Notes: generated by a model from the sequence alone, not told the origin. A DNA stretch of 64,000 nt from Rhizobium sp. BK376 (GCF_004341625.1 NZ_SLZG01000014.1:101555-165554); one strand, 5' to 3'; positions 31,962 to 40,824 are shown, counted from the stretch's first letter. Made by a program: numbers and translations.

Positions 31962-33002
31962 TCAGGCCGCTTTCGATGGTATGGGCGAAGCCTCATCAAT
32001 GAGTTTCTGGCTCTTGAGATCGGTCCAGAGGCCATCGGGGATGGGCCACTGCATGTACTTCAGGTTCTGCTCCAGTTCAGCGACTGACCGGGCGCCAGGG
32101 ATGACGCTCACCACAAGCTTATGTGCCAGAGGAAATTGCAGGGCGGCGGCGGGGAGGGGGACGCCATAACTCTCGCAAACGGCATTCAGGCTTGCAACGC
32201 GGTCAAGGACGGCCTGTGGCGCGTTCCGCGTATTGAAGGTGGCGCCCTGTACCGCGCCCGTCGCCAGGATGCCCGAATTATAGGGGCCGCCGATGACGAG
32301 CTTCGTACCCTTGCGCTCGCAGGCGGGAAAGAGCGTCGCGAGCGGCTCCTGCTCGAGCAGCGTATAGCGTCCGGCGAGAAGAAAGTAGTCGAACTGCCCG
32401 GCCTCGACAAAGTCCGAAAGCATCTCCCACTGGTTGATGCCAACGCCGACCGCCTTGATGACGCCCTGGGATCTCAGATCCGAGAGAACCGGATAGGCTC
32501 CATCCATGGCTTCCCGTAACCGGCTGCGCGCATAGGGGTCTTCACCCTTGACGAAATGGATAGCCTCATCCGGATCGTGGATGGCCAGCATGTCGATATA
32601 GTCGGTCCCAAGCCGCTTCAGCGAGTTTTCGATCGAGCGGAGAACGGCATCGCGCGAATAGTCGAAGTCGGCCCGAAAAGGAGGGGCTTCATCCCAGAGG
32701 ACCGGCTTGACCTCGCTGTCAGGGATGGGCACCAGATCATATCCGACCTTCGATGAGATGACGATCTCCCCTCGCGGCAGCGTCCTGATCGCTTCGCCGA
32801 GACGCGTTTCGGCGAGACCAAAGCCGTAAACCGGGGCAGTATCAAAATAGCGCAGGCCGTTTCCGAAGGCGGCGTGGACGGTCTCGTGTGCGACCTTCGG
32901 GTCGGTAGCGCGATACATATTGCCGAGACCCGTCCCACCCAAACCCATCGTGGTGACGTTCAGTCGTCCTCCGGCTAAGCTTCTCTTCTCCAATATAGAC
33001 AT
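31962..33002 (-). CDS. Aldo/keto reductase, D-threo-aldose 1-dehydrogenase-like (third)
   Basis: 346 residues. FDTAPVYGFGLAETRLGEA (Asp, Tyr), SSKVGYDLVP (Lys) and LAIHDPDEA (His) make the catalytic tetrad. VLWDEAPPFRADFDYSRDAVLRSIENS matches the aldose-dehydrogenase insert seen in the second reductase, with clear divergence, so these are paralogues and not a recent duplicate. It is divergent from the second ribose-type transporter, and the shared operator lies between them. Confidence 0.88.
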   Translation of the reverse strand: MSILEKRSLAGGRLNVTTMGLGGTGLGNMYRATDPKVAHETVHAAFGNGLRYFDTAPVYGFGLAETRLGEAIRTLPRGEIVISSKVGYDLVPIPDSEVKPVLWDEAPPFRADFDYSRDAVLRSIENSLKRLGTDYIDMLAIHDPDEAIHFVKGEDPYARSRLREAMDGAYPVLSDLRSQGVIKAVGVGINQWEMLSDFVEAGQFDYFLLAGRYTLLEQEPLATLFPACERKGTKLVIGGPYNSGILATGAVQGATFNTRNAPQAVLDRVASLNAVCESYGVPLPAAALQFPLAHKLVVSVIPGARSVAELEQNLKYMQWPIPDGLWTDLKSQKLIDEASPIPSKAA

Positions 33003-33084
33003 TGATTTTCCTGACTAATTTTTGATTTCACCAATTTGTGACCTGGCCGGTGGCGTCTCATTTGCCGCAGGCCGCCGATTCATA

Positions 33085-33126
33085 TTGACACAGAATTTGT
33101 CGTACAACAATGTAACCGTACGACAG
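33085..33126 (+). promoter_or_regulatory. Promoter and FadR-type operators (copy 3, plus a half-matching site)
   Basis: TTGACA at 33085-33090 is a consensus -35. TTGTCGTACAA (33097-33107) follows within the spacer region. A second, imperfect copy on the other strand (33116-33126, 8 of 11 positions) is centred 19 bp further on. The -10 is not obvious. The site lies between the divergent aldo/keto reductase and transporter genes. Confidence 0.7.
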
Positions 33127-33174
33127 CAAGCGCACGGGAGGTGTGGCTCCTGTCCTCAAAGGGAGGATGCAGTT

Positions 33175-34272
33175 TTGAATGACGGTCACGATAAAAATGG
33201 CGATCTCATTGCCCAGCGCATGCTGAGCCGCAGACAGGCCTTCGGCTTCGCCGCCAAGGCGGGTCTCGGGGCCGCGGCACTTGCCGGCGGAGCCGCAGCG
33301 CTCATGTCAAACCCTGATTTTGCGATGGCGCAGGCGGCGGCAACAGCGAGCGCCGGCCTGCCCAAGAAGCCGTTCAAGTTTCACTTCGTTTGCCATGTGA
33401 CGCTCGACCAGTTCTTCACTCCCTGCATCTACGGCATTCAGGACGCGTGCGCGGCATTCGGCGCCACCTACCAGTGGACGGGATCGCAGAAAAACGTCGT
33501 CTCCGAAATGGTCAGCGCCATGCAGACGGCAATCGCACAGAAGGCCGATGGCATTGCAGTATGCCTGGTCGACCCGAAGGCATTCGACGCGGCAACGGAC
33601 ATGGCGATCGCTGCCGGCATTCCAGTCGTCGCGTTCAACGCCGACGTCCCGACGGGCAGCCCGAACAAGCGGCTTTCCTATGTCGGCCAGCCGCTCTTCC
33701 AGGCCGGCTACAACGTCGCGATGAAGTGGCTGAAGCTGCTGCCGGCCAAGGCGCATGTGATGCTGACAATCGGTGTTCCCGGCTCGCTCAATACGCAGCC
33801 GCGCCTCGACGGCTACATCCAGGCAATCAAGGATTTCGGCAATGGTATCACTTACGACGTCGTCAACTCCGGGCCGGATCCGCAGACCGAAATCTCGCGT
33901 GTCGAATCCTATTATCTGAGCCATCAGAACGTTGCCGGTCTCTTCGGCACCGGCGGTTCCGATACCTATGCCTGCGGTTTCGTGTCGAACAAATACGGGC
34001 TCGCCAAGAAGGGCGGCGTCGTGGCCGGCTTTGACTTGTTCCCGCAGACGCTGACCTTCATCAAGAGCGGCGACGTCACCTTCACCACCGACCAGCAGGC
34101 CTATCTGCAGGGCTTCCTGCCGGTACAGCAGATGTTCCTCTACAAGGTCTCCGGCGGCCTCGTTGGTCCAGCAAACAGCGACACCAGCCAGGCCTATGTC
34201 ACCAAGGACAATGTCGACAACTATCTTGGCCAGACCCGCTTCGAAGGCCGGACCGCCGACGAGCCCAAGTAA
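33175..34272 (+). CDS. Ribose-type sugar ABC transporter, substrate-binding protein (system 2)
   Basis: About 365 residues from TTG at 33175, chosen for GGGAGG eight bases upstream; ATG at 33220 is the alternative. A twin-arginine signal, MLSRRQAFGFAAKAG then an Ala-rich run ending near FAMAQA, follows. The mature protein is a type I periplasmic-binding fold: KFHFVCHVTLDQFFTPCIYGIQDA, then GIAVCLVDPKAFDAATDMA and VAFNADVPTG, with LFGTGGSDTYACGFVSN later. Residues for the pyranose are not assignable by eye. It heads an operon of three genes with permease and ATPase. Confidence 0.88.
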   Translation: MNDGHDKNGDLIAQRMLSRRQAFGFAAKAGLGAAALAGGAAALMSNPDFAMAQAAATASAGLPKKPFKFHFVCHVTLDQFFTPCIYGIQDACAAFGATYQWTGSQKNVVSEMVSAMQTAIAQKADGIAVCLVDPKAFDAATDMAIAAGIPVVAFNADVPTGSPNKRLSYVGQPLFQAGYNVAMKWLKLLPAKAHVMLTIGVPGSLNTQPRLDGYIQAIKDFGNGITYDVVNSGPDPQTEISRVESYYLSHQNVAGLFGTGGSDTYACGFVSNKYGLAKKGGVVAGFDLFPQTLTFIKSGDVTFTTDQQAYLQGFLPVQQMFLYKVSGGLVGPANSDTSQAYVTKDNVDNYLGQTRFEGRTADEPK

Positions 34273-34289
34273 CTCCGGTCCTGGAAACC

Positions 34290-34318
34290 GAAGTGCACAG
34301 CGCCCGCCTGTGCACTTC
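34290..34318 (+). promoter_or_regulatory. Intercistronic stem-loop between binding protein and permease
   Basis: GAAGTGCACAG (34290-34300) pairs perfectly with 34308-34318 around a 7-nt loop, 18 bases after the binding-protein stop. All three transporters of this block have such a hairpin at the same place. Confidence 0.65.
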
Positions 34319-34362
34319 CTTGCCGGCCGTGCATGGCCCTTCAATGACGAGGTCGAATATAG

Positions 34363-35448
34363 ATGAACGTGGAGTCCAATAGCCTGGAAAAGGCCAATCG
34401 GACCGCTGCTTCCTCAACGCCTGTGGGGCAACCCTCGGTCGGCAGCAGGCTGGCAGCGATATTGTCGCGCTACAAGGAGGCGAGCATTGCCGTCGTCGCC
34501 GTGCTGCTCGTGATATATTTTCAGATCGGAAGCAACGGCGGCTTCCTGACGACGCAGCTGATGAGCGTCGTCCTGCGTGATACCGGCCGACTGGGAATGA
34601 TCTCGGTCGCCGAAGTCATGCTGATGATCACCGGCGAAATCGACCTTTCGCTCAGCAGCACGTTTTCACTTGCGCCCTATCTCATGGTGCTGATGTCGAT
34701 CACCTGGGGATTGCCCCTCTTCGCCGGCGCAATCATCGGCATATTGCTCGGCGTCGCCATCGGTTTCATAAATGGCTTCATCACAGTCAGGATGCGCGTG
34801 CCTTCGCTGATCACGACCGTCGGCACGCTATTCCTGCTTCAGGGTATCACCGTCTCGATCTACGACAGCCAGCCGATCGTCGCGCCCGTCGAAGAGCCAT
34901 TCAATTCGATCTTCGGCGAGAGCCTGTACACACCCGGCGATTCTCTGTTTTCCCTGCATGGCCTGACGGCCTTCTCGCCATTCCTCTGGGCGTTGCTGGT
35001 CGTCGTGGCGCTTGCGCTGGTGCTGACCAAGACACGCTTCGGCCTGCACACCATCGCAACCGGCAGCAATATCACCGGCGCTCGCGAGATCGGCGTCAGA
35101 ACCGACTGGATGAAGATCTACAATTTCATGATTGCCGGTGGCATCGCCGCCTTCGCCGGCATCATCAACACGGCCGAATTCTCATCGGCAGATCCGACGG
35201 CAGGCAGCCCCTTCCTCACACTACAGGCGATCGCAGCAGCCGTCATCGGCGGCACATCCCTTCTCGGCGGCTCGGGGACGGCCATCGGCTCGCTGATCGG
35301 CGCCTTCGTCGTCGCTTCCCTGAACAACGGGCTGGTCATGGTCGGCGCACAGGCGACGACCTCGGACATCTATCTCGGCGCGGCCATTGTCGCCGCCATG
35401 ATCCTCAACGTGCAGGTCGACAGGCTGCGCACAAGGAAACGCAAATGA
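34363..35448 (+). CDS. Ribose-type sugar ABC transporter permease (system 2)
   Basis: 361 residues with a polar N-terminal stretch of about 40 and then eight to ten membrane helices. LMITGEIDLSLSSTFSLAPYL near residue 88 is the RbsC-type signature, and LQAIAAAVIGGTSLLGGSGTAIGSLIGAF near 288 the second. It overlaps the ATPase start by 4 bp. Only one permease gene is present, so the channel is probably a homodimer. Confidence 0.9.
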   Translation: MNVESNSLEKANRTAASSTPVGQPSVGSRLAAILSRYKEASIAVVAVLLVIYFQIGSNGGFLTTQLMSVVLRDTGRLGMISVAEVMLMITGEIDLSLSSTFSLAPYLMVLMSITWGLPLFAGAIIGILLGVAIGFINGFITVRMRVPSLITTVGTLFLLQGITVSIYDSQPIVAPVEEPFNSIFGESLYTPGDSLFSLHGLTAFSPFLWALLVVVALALVLTKTRFGLHTIATGSNITGAREIGVRTDWMKIYNFMIAGGIAAFAGIINTAEFSSADPTAGSPFLTLQAIAAAVIGGTSLLGGSGTAIGSLIGAFVVASLNNGLVMVGAQATTSDIYLGAAIVAAMILNVQVDRLRTRKRK

Positions 35449-36263
35449 CCGATGAACCCATACCAGCTCTAGCGGCAAACGCTCCCATCATTCTCGACAT
35501 GCAGCATATCAGCAAGAGCTTCGGCGCGGTGACGGCGCTGGTCGATGTCAGCCTCAAGCTCCGCAAGGGGGAGGTACTGGCGTTGGTCGGCGATAACGGC
35601 GCGGGCAAATCGACGCTGATCAAGACGATGTCCGGCTTCCATACGCCGGATCGCGGCAAAATGCTGTTCAACGGTTCGGAAGTGCGGTTCAATTCCCCGC
35701 GCGATGCGCGTGCCCTCGGCATTGAGACCGTCTACCAGGATCTTGCCCTGATTGGCGATCTCAGCGTGTTTCACAACATGTTTCTCGGTCGCGAGCAGCG
35801 CCGCCGCTTCCTGGGGCTCAACCTGCTCGACAATCAGCGCATGCGGCAGCTGTCGCGAACCTATCTCGACACGCTCGGCATTTCCATTCCAAGCGTGAAC
35901 AGCACCGTCGACATGCTGTCCGGTGGCCAGAGGCAGTGCATCGCGGTGGCGCGCTCGATCTATTCCTCGCCAACGGTGCTTATCCTGGATGAACCGCTTG
36001 CGGCGCTTGGCGTGCGCGAGAGCGCCCATGTACTCGGACTGATCCAGAACCTGCGGCGCCAGCGCGAGGTGTCTGTCGTGCTGATCGTCCACAACTACAA
36101 CCAGATCTTTGAAGTGTGCGACCGCATCAACTTCCTGCATTCCGGCGAGATCGTACTCGATGCGGCAACCTCGGAAACGAGCGAGGAAGAGCTAATCCGC
36201 ATTGTCAAATCGGGCCTCGGCAAGCGGGCAATCGCCGCAGCCGAGCAGGCCGTGGGAATGTGA
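35445..36263 (+). CDS. Ribose-type sugar ABC transporter ATP-binding protein, single domain (system 2)
   Basis: 272 residues. Walker A GDNGAGKST near residue 50, signature MLSGGQRQCIAVARSI near 160 and Walker B LILDEPLAALG near 182 are all intact. Unlike system 1, this is a single-domain protein, as in the FrcA branch of sugar importers common in rhizobia. It ends the operon. Confidence 0.9.
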   Translation: MTDEPIPALAANAPIILDMQHISKSFGAVTALVDVSLKLRKGEVLALVGDNGAGKSTLIKTMSGFHTPDRGKMLFNGSEVRFNSPRDARALGIETVYQDLALIGDLSVFHNMFLGREQRRRFLGLNLLDNQRMRQLSRTYLDTLGISIPSVNSTVDMLSGGQRQCIAVARSIYSSPTVLILDEPLAALGVRESAHVLGLIQNLRRQREVSVVLIVHNYNQIFEVCDRINFLHSGEIVLDAATSETSEEELIRIVKSGLGKRAIAAAEQAVGM

Positions 36264-36298
36264 GCGACACGGAACTCACTTACCCGCGGGGGATGGCA

Positions 36299-36330
36299 TT
36301 GTCGGCCGAAGTAATAGCCTCGGCCGACAA
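36299..36330. terminator. Hairpin between convergent operons
   Basis: TTGTCGGCCGA (36299-36309) pairs perfectly with 36320-36330 across a 10-nt loop. It lies in the 112-bp gap between the transporter ATPase and the dehydrogenase, and likely ends both. Confidence 0.65.
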
Positions 36331-36375
36331 CCACCGTCTAATGTTTCAATACCTGACTACGATAGCTTCTGCTGC

Positions 36376-37539
36376 TCAGGCTGCCGTTGGGGCTAGGCTT
36401 GCCTGGACGAAGCTTCTGAGATCGTCCGGCTTCCACCCCATTTCGGACAGGCCTTCGAGAGAAGGCGCGTGCCAGCGCATTTCCTCGTTCAAGAGTTCGA
36501 CCTTCGGCAGCGCTTCGATGACGGCCCGCGTAAATGCTGTCGTCGAGACCGAAGGACCGCCGACGGCGAGATCCGCCGTCAGCGACTTACGCTCCTGGAG
36601 GACCAACGAGAGCGCGCCTTCCACCCGCCGTGCGACATCGTTCTGGCCGATATGGTCGAGGAGCATGATCGCGGCGCGCAACAGCGCGGTCGGGTTGGCG
36701 ACATTGCGGCCGGCAATATCGGGGGCAGTGCCGTGCACGGCTTCGAAGATGGCGACGTCGCAGCCGAGATTGACCGACGCGCAGACGCCTAGGCCGCCTG
36801 CAAGGCCGGCGGTCAGATCGCTGAGAATATCGCCATAGAGATTGCTGGTGACGACCACGTCGAAACGACCTGGATCAGTCACGAATTTGCAGGCCGCGGC
36901 ATCGACCAGCATGCGGTCGGCGATGAGGTCGGGATAGAGCTTCGCTTCCTCGTCAAATATCCGATCGAAGCTTCCGTCGGTCCGCTTCAGGATGTTCGAT
37001 TTCGAGATGCCGGTCACGCGCTTGCGGCCAAGCGCGCGGGCGATGGCGAAGGTCGCCTTGCAGATACGGCGCGTATTCTTCTCCGAATTGACCTTCAGGG
37101 CCGAGAACACGTTGCGGCCGAGGTCGTATTCCACACCGAGATAGAGGTCCTCGAGGTTTTCGCGGACAAGGATCAGATCGACTTCAGGGAAACGCGAGCT
37201 GGCTTCCAGCCCCCGCAGCGTCTTGGCCGGGCGCACGGCGGCGAATGTGTCGAATGTTTCGCGCAGGCGGACATTGGCGCTGCGTTCGCCGCCGCCGAGC
37301 GGAGTTGCGAGCGGCGCCTTCAGCGCGAGCTTGCAGCGGCGGATGGTCTCGATCGTCTCTTCGGGAAGCCCCGTCGGGTCGCCCTTGAGAAAGACGCGGG
37401 AGCCGGCGAGGCAGGGGACCCATTCGATCCGCGCGCCGGCGGCGGCGAGGATTTCCGCCACCGCCGCGGCGATCTCCGGCCCGATGCCATCGCCGTCGAT
37501 CAATGCGACCTCGACTTTTTTCTTCGACACGTTCGTCAT
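36376..37539 (-). CDS. Isocitrate/isopropylmalate dehydrogenase-family protein
   Basis: 387 residues of the beta-decarboxylating dehydrogenase family. IDGDGIGPEIAAAV (residues 14-27), VRENLEDLYLGVEY near 124 with the phosphorylation/substrate-loop serine position, KSNILKRTDG near 180 with the catalytic lysine, and NLYGDILSDLTAGLAGGLG near 230 with the metal Asp residues are visible. The C-terminal 60 residues are longer than in isocitrate dehydrogenase. The family also includes tartrate/D-malate and homoisocitrate dehydrogenases, so the substrate is open. It follows an amidohydrolase gene by 15 bp. Confidence 0.88.
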   Translation of the reverse strand: MTNVSKKKVEVALIDGDGIGPEIAAAVAEILAAAGARIEWVPCLAGSRVFLKGDPTGLPEETIETIRRCKLALKAPLATPLGGGERSANVRLRETFDTFAAVRPAKTLRGLEASSRFPEVDLILVRENLEDLYLGVEYDLGRNVFSALKVNSEKNTRRICKATFAIARALGRKRVTGISKSNILKRTDGSFDRIFDEEAKLYPDLIADRMLVDAAACKFVTDPGRFDVVVTSNLYGDILSDLTAGLAGGLGVCASVNLGCDVAIFEAVHGTAPDIAGRNVANPTALLRAAIMLLDHIGQNDVARRVEGALSLVLQERKSLTADLAVGGPSVSTTAFTRAVIEALPKVELLNEEMRWHAPSLEGLSEMGWKPDDLRSFVQASLAPTAA

Positions 37540-37554
37540 CTTGGGAGCCTTCCT

Positions 37555-38376
37555 TCAGTGCTTGTTGGAATTGAAATCAAAGAGACGGGCGGGATTGTCC
37601 GCGAGTATCTGCTGGCGGTTGCCGGCATCACCGACCCAACGATCGAGCCAATGGAGCGTCTCCTGGTAGGTGTGCTGCTTCTCGAATTGCGTCCACGGCC
37701 AGTCGCTGCCCCAGACGATCCGGTCATGGCCGGTCACATCGAGGATTGCAGCGGCGCAGCGATCCGCGGCATCTTCGGGAAAGCGGTAGGGGCCTGAAAA
37801 TTTGAACCAGACATTGCTTGCAACGGTGGCGCTCGACAACAGAGCCTCGAAGCCGCCGCTTTCATCACCGGCCGGCGTACGGCCGAAGTGATCGACAAGG
37901 ACAGTGCAGGGAAGATCGCCAAGGCCGGGGGCGATCGAAAGCCATTGCACGCCTTCGGCCTGGATCTGCAGCACAAGATCGAGTTCGCCGAGGCGATGCG
38001 CCATGACCCCATGGTCGCCCCGATGCAGATCCGGCGCGGGCTGGCCAATGCAGTTCAGACGCACCCCGACGATGCCTGCTTCTTTCAGGGCCTCCAATTC
38101 ATCGATGCCGCTCGCAGGGTCGATCACTGCGATACCGGCGAAGGATTGCGGGTCTGCAACGATCGTATCCAGCAGATAATGATTGTCGGTTCCAAGGAAG
38201 CTCGGCTGCACGATCACGGCCTTGGCAATTCCTGCAGTTCGCATTTCCCGGCGGAGTTCTTCCGGAGTGGCATCATAGTCGGGCGCATAGCGGCGGGCCG
38301 CCGCCAGGGGCAGCCGCCGCTCGAAGATATGCACGTGCGTGTCCACCCAGTTCCCGGACTCCGGCATAACGTTCAT
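37555..38376 (-). CDS. Amidohydrolase (2-pyrone-4,6-dicarboxylate lactonase-like)
   Basis: 273 residues. VDTHVHIFERRLPLA (residues 12-26) gives the HxH metal motif, VLVDHFGRTPAGD near 160 the next strand, and RIVWGSDWPWTQFE near 225 the catalytic Asp. It belongs to the same COG3618 group as the fuconolactonase-like protein at 30001 but is a distinct branch, closer to PDC lactonases. It begins the minus-strand pair with the decarboxylating dehydrogenase and is divergent from an amino-acid-type transporter. Confidence 0.85.
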   Translation of the reverse strand: MNVMPESGNWVDTHVHIFERRLPLAAARRYAPDYDATPEELRREMRTAGIAKAVIVQPSFLGTDNHYLLDTIVADPQSFAGIAVIDPASGIDELEALKEAGIVGVRLNCIGQPAPDLHRGDHGVMAHRLGELDLVLQIQAEGVQWLSIAPGLGDLPCTVLVDHFGRTPAGDESGGFEALLSSATVASNVWFKFSGPYRFPEDAADRCAAAILDVTGHDRIVWGSDWPWTQFEKQHTYQETLHWLDRWVGDAGNRQQILADNPARLFDFNSNKH

Positions 38377-38404
38377 TCTCGAAAAACCTCTTGATCGATT
38401 CCTA

Positions 38405-38422
38405 TAGTCTTGTATAAGACTA
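38405..38422. promoter_or_regulatory. Palindrome TAGTCTT-N4-AAGACTA between divergent operons
   Basis: A perfect 7-bp inverted repeat around GTAT (TAGTCTTGTATAAGACTA) lies in the 79-bp gap between the amidohydrolase and the transporter. CTTGTATAAG-like cores are typical of GntR/HutC-family sites, and a GntR/UTRA gene ends the transporter group. So it is a probable operator for that regulator. Confidence 0.6.
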
Positions 38423-38455
38423 GTTCTATAAAAGTAATCAAAAGGTCATGCAAGG

Positions 38456-39253
38456 GTGGAAATGGACAGCGCAGAAGGATTGGGAAAAGCCAAGGCCAAT
38501 GCCGCGGCGAGTTCGGCGACGCCCGCGATTTTGATCGAAAACATCACCAAGTTCTATGGCGCCTATCGCGCCCTCAACGACGTCAGCCTGAATGTCCGCA
38601 AGGGCGAGGTCGTCGTCATCGTCGGTCCGTCAGGATCGGGAAAATCGACGCTCTGCCGCACGATCAACCGGCTTGAAACGATCGACAGCGGCGCGATCAA
38701 GATCAACGGAAAGCCGATTCCGGAAGAGGGGCGGGACCTGGCACGGCTGCGCGCCAGCGTCGGTATGGTGTTCCAATCCTTCAACCTCTTCGCCCATCGC
38801 ACGATCCTGCAGAACGTCACGCTTGGCCCCACCCGCGTGCGTCGCATGACGCAGAAGGATGCGGAGCGGAAGGCGCTCGATCTTCTGGAGCGCGTCGGCG
38901 TTCGCGAGCAGGCAAACAAAATGCCGTCACAGCTCTCCGGCGGCCAGCAGCAGCGCGTGGCGATTGCCCGCGCGCTGGCTATGGAGCCGGAAGTCATGCT
39001 CTTCGACGAGCCGACCTCGGCGCTCGATCCGGAAATGGTGAGCGGTGTGCTGGATGTCATGCGCTCTCTCGCCGATGCCGGCATGACCATGGTCGTCGTC
39101 ACCCATGAAATGGGCTTTGCCCGGTCGGCCGCCGATCGGGTGGTCTTCATGGATGCCGGGCGGATCGTCGAACAGTCATCGCCCAAGGAATTCTTTGCAG
39201 CCCCGCAAAGCGAGCGCGCCCGGGACTTCCTCGCAAAAGTGCTGCATCACTAA
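38456..39253 (+). CDS. Polar amino-acid-type ABC transporter ATP-binding protein
   Basis: 265 residues; GTG at 38456 and ATG at 38462 are both possible starts. Walker A GPSGSGKST near residue 58, signature QLSGGQQQRVAIARAL near 160 and Walker B VMLFDEPTSALDPEM near 181 show the GlnQ/HisP class. It leads the operon with its binding protein and two permeases, the inverse of the usual order. Confidence 0.92.
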   Translation: MEMDSAEGLGKAKANAAASSATPAILIENITKFYGAYRALNDVSLNVRKGEVVVIVGPSGSGKSTLCRTINRLETIDSGAIKINGKPIPEEGRDLARLRASVGMVFQSFNLFAHRTILQNVTLGPTRVRRMTQKDAERKALDLLERVGVREQANKMPSQLSGGQQQRVAIARALAMEPEVMLFDEPTSALDPEMVSGVLDVMRSLADAGMTMVVVTHEMGFARSAADRVVFMDAGRIVEQSSPKEFFAAPQSERARDFLAKVLHH

Positions 39254-39277
39254 ACAAACCTTGAAAGGGAGGAATCA

Positions 39278-40126
39278 ATGAAATTCAATCTTCGTCTCGC
39301 AGCAGTTGCGCTGCTTGGCGCGCTGTCGCTGACACCGTCTCTTGCGAGCGCCGATCAGGCCGCATTCCCGGCCGGCTCCACGATGGAGCGGCTGTCGAAG
39401 GCTTCGACGCTGCGCATCGGGGTCAAGTTCGATCAGCCGCTCTTCGGTCTGCGCGACCTTTCCGGAAAGCCGATCGGCTTTGATATCGACATTGCCAAGC
39501 TGATCGCCTCGAAGCTCGGCGTTTCGGCCGACAAGATCACCTGGGTCGAGACCTCGTCTTCCAACCGCGAACCCTTCCTCGAGCAGAACAAGGTCGATTT
39601 CATCGTCGCGACCTATGCGATGAACGACCAGCGCAAGAAGGTCATCGACATGGCCGGCCCCTATATCGTCGGTGGCCAGGACATGATCGTAAAGAAGGGC
39701 AATCCGCTGAACATCAAAGGCCCCGATGATCTCGCCGGCCACAAGGCCTGCGTCATCAGCGGCAGCGAAGGCCAGTCTGCTCTGGCCAAGAAGTACGCTC
39801 AGGCGCAGATCGTTCCCTTCGACGTCATCTCCAAATGCGTCGAGGCGCTGAAGAATGGTTCCGTCGATGCGGTTGTCACGACGAACTTTATCCTGGCCGG
39901 CCTCGTTAGCCGCGATCCGAACAATCTCCAGCTCGTCAACAACCTCTTCACCCGCGAGCCCTGGGGCGTCGGCATGCCGAAGTCGGAAAATGATTTCTGC
40001 CACTTCGTGTCGGATGTCCTGACCGAGGCGGACAAGGATGGCACCTACGGGAAGATGTACGACGCAACGCTGAAGACCTATGTCGGCGGCGACGGCAAGC
40101 TGCCCGCTCTCGATCAGTGCCCCTGA
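39278..40126 (+). CDS. Polar amino-acid-type ABC transporter substrate-binding protein
   Basis: 282 residues from the ATG after GGGAGGAATCA. The signal peptide covers 1-24 (ends SLASADQ). The type II periplasmic fold of family 3 follows: TLRIGVKFDQPLFGLRDLSGKPIGFDIDIAKLIA near residue 45, then NREPFLEQNKVDFIVATYAM near 92. Two cysteines near 150 and 190 and one at the end are present. Ligand class is amino acid, opine or related; unknown. Confidence 0.9.
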   Translation: MKFNLRLAAVALLGALSLTPSLASADQAAFPAGSTMERLSKASTLRIGVKFDQPLFGLRDLSGKPIGFDIDIAKLIASKLGVSADKITWVETSSSNREPFLEQNKVDFIVATYAMNDQRKKVIDMAGPYIVGGQDMIVKKGNPLNIKGPDDLAGHKACVISGSEGQSALAKKYAQAQIVPFDVISKCVEALKNGSVDAVVTTNFILAGLVSRDPNNLQLVNNLFTREPWGVGMPKSENDFCHFVSDVLTEADKDGTYGKMYDATLKTYVGGDGKLPALDQCP

Positions 40127-40176
40127 TCTGACGGCGGTTCCACAGGCTTGAGCGGAAGGATGCAAGGCATATCGAA

Positions 40177-40824
40177 ATGACAGCGTTTTTGAACAATATC
40201 GATGTTTTCTGGAACGGCATGCTGGTGACGCTTGCTCTCTCCGTGCTGTCGATCGTGATTGCCCTTCCGCTCGGCGTCCTAGTGGCCGTCATGCGCATAT
40301 CGCCTGTCGGCGGCTTCCGAGTGATTTCGATGATCTATATCGAGATCATCCGGAACGTGCCGCTGACGATCGTCTTCTTCTTCTCGGCATTCGTGCTGCC
40401 GCAGTTCGGCGTGCATGTATCCTATTTCAGCTTCGCGATCATCGCGCTGGTTGCCTATTACGTGCCGCTTTTCTGTGAAGCCGTCCGCTCGGGCATCAAT
40501 TCGGTTCCGATCGGCCAGGCCGAAGCGGCGCGCTCCATCGGCTTGCCCTATGTGGAATGCCTCTGGTTCGTGATCCTGCCGCAAGCGCTGCGCAGCTGCA
40601 TTCCGCCGATCGTCAACGTCGCGATCGCGCTGGTGAAGAATACCGCTGTTGCGGCAGCCTTTGGCGTCGGCGAAGCGCTTGCGACCATGCAGCAGCTGGC
40701 AAACGAGGAAAGCTCCGCCGTGCTTTCCGTCTTGATCGCCACGGCCCTCATCTATCTTGCCGCGACGATCTCGCTCGGGCTGCTGGCATCCTATATCGAG
40801 CGCAGGAGCGCATTTTCTCGATGA
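40177..40824 (+). CDS. Polar amino-acid-type ABC transporter permease (first)
   Basis: 215 residues with about five membrane helices. The His/Glu/Gln permease signature is present: IEIIRNVPLTIVFFFSAF near residue 57, and the EAA loop FCEAVRSGINSVPIGQAEAARSIGLPYVECLWFVILPQALR at about 103-144. It overlaps the next permease start by 4 bp (ATGA). Confidence 0.92.
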   Translation: MTAFLNNIDVFWNGMLVTLALSVLSIVIALPLGVLVAVMRISPVGGFRVISMIYIEIIRNVPLTIVFFFSAFVLPQFGVHVSYFSFAIIALVAYYVPLFCEAVRSGINSVPIGQAEAARSIGLPYVECLWFVILPQALRSCIPPIVNVAIALVKNTAVAAAFGVGEALATMQQLANEESSAVLSVLIATALIYLAATISLGLLASYIERRSAFSR

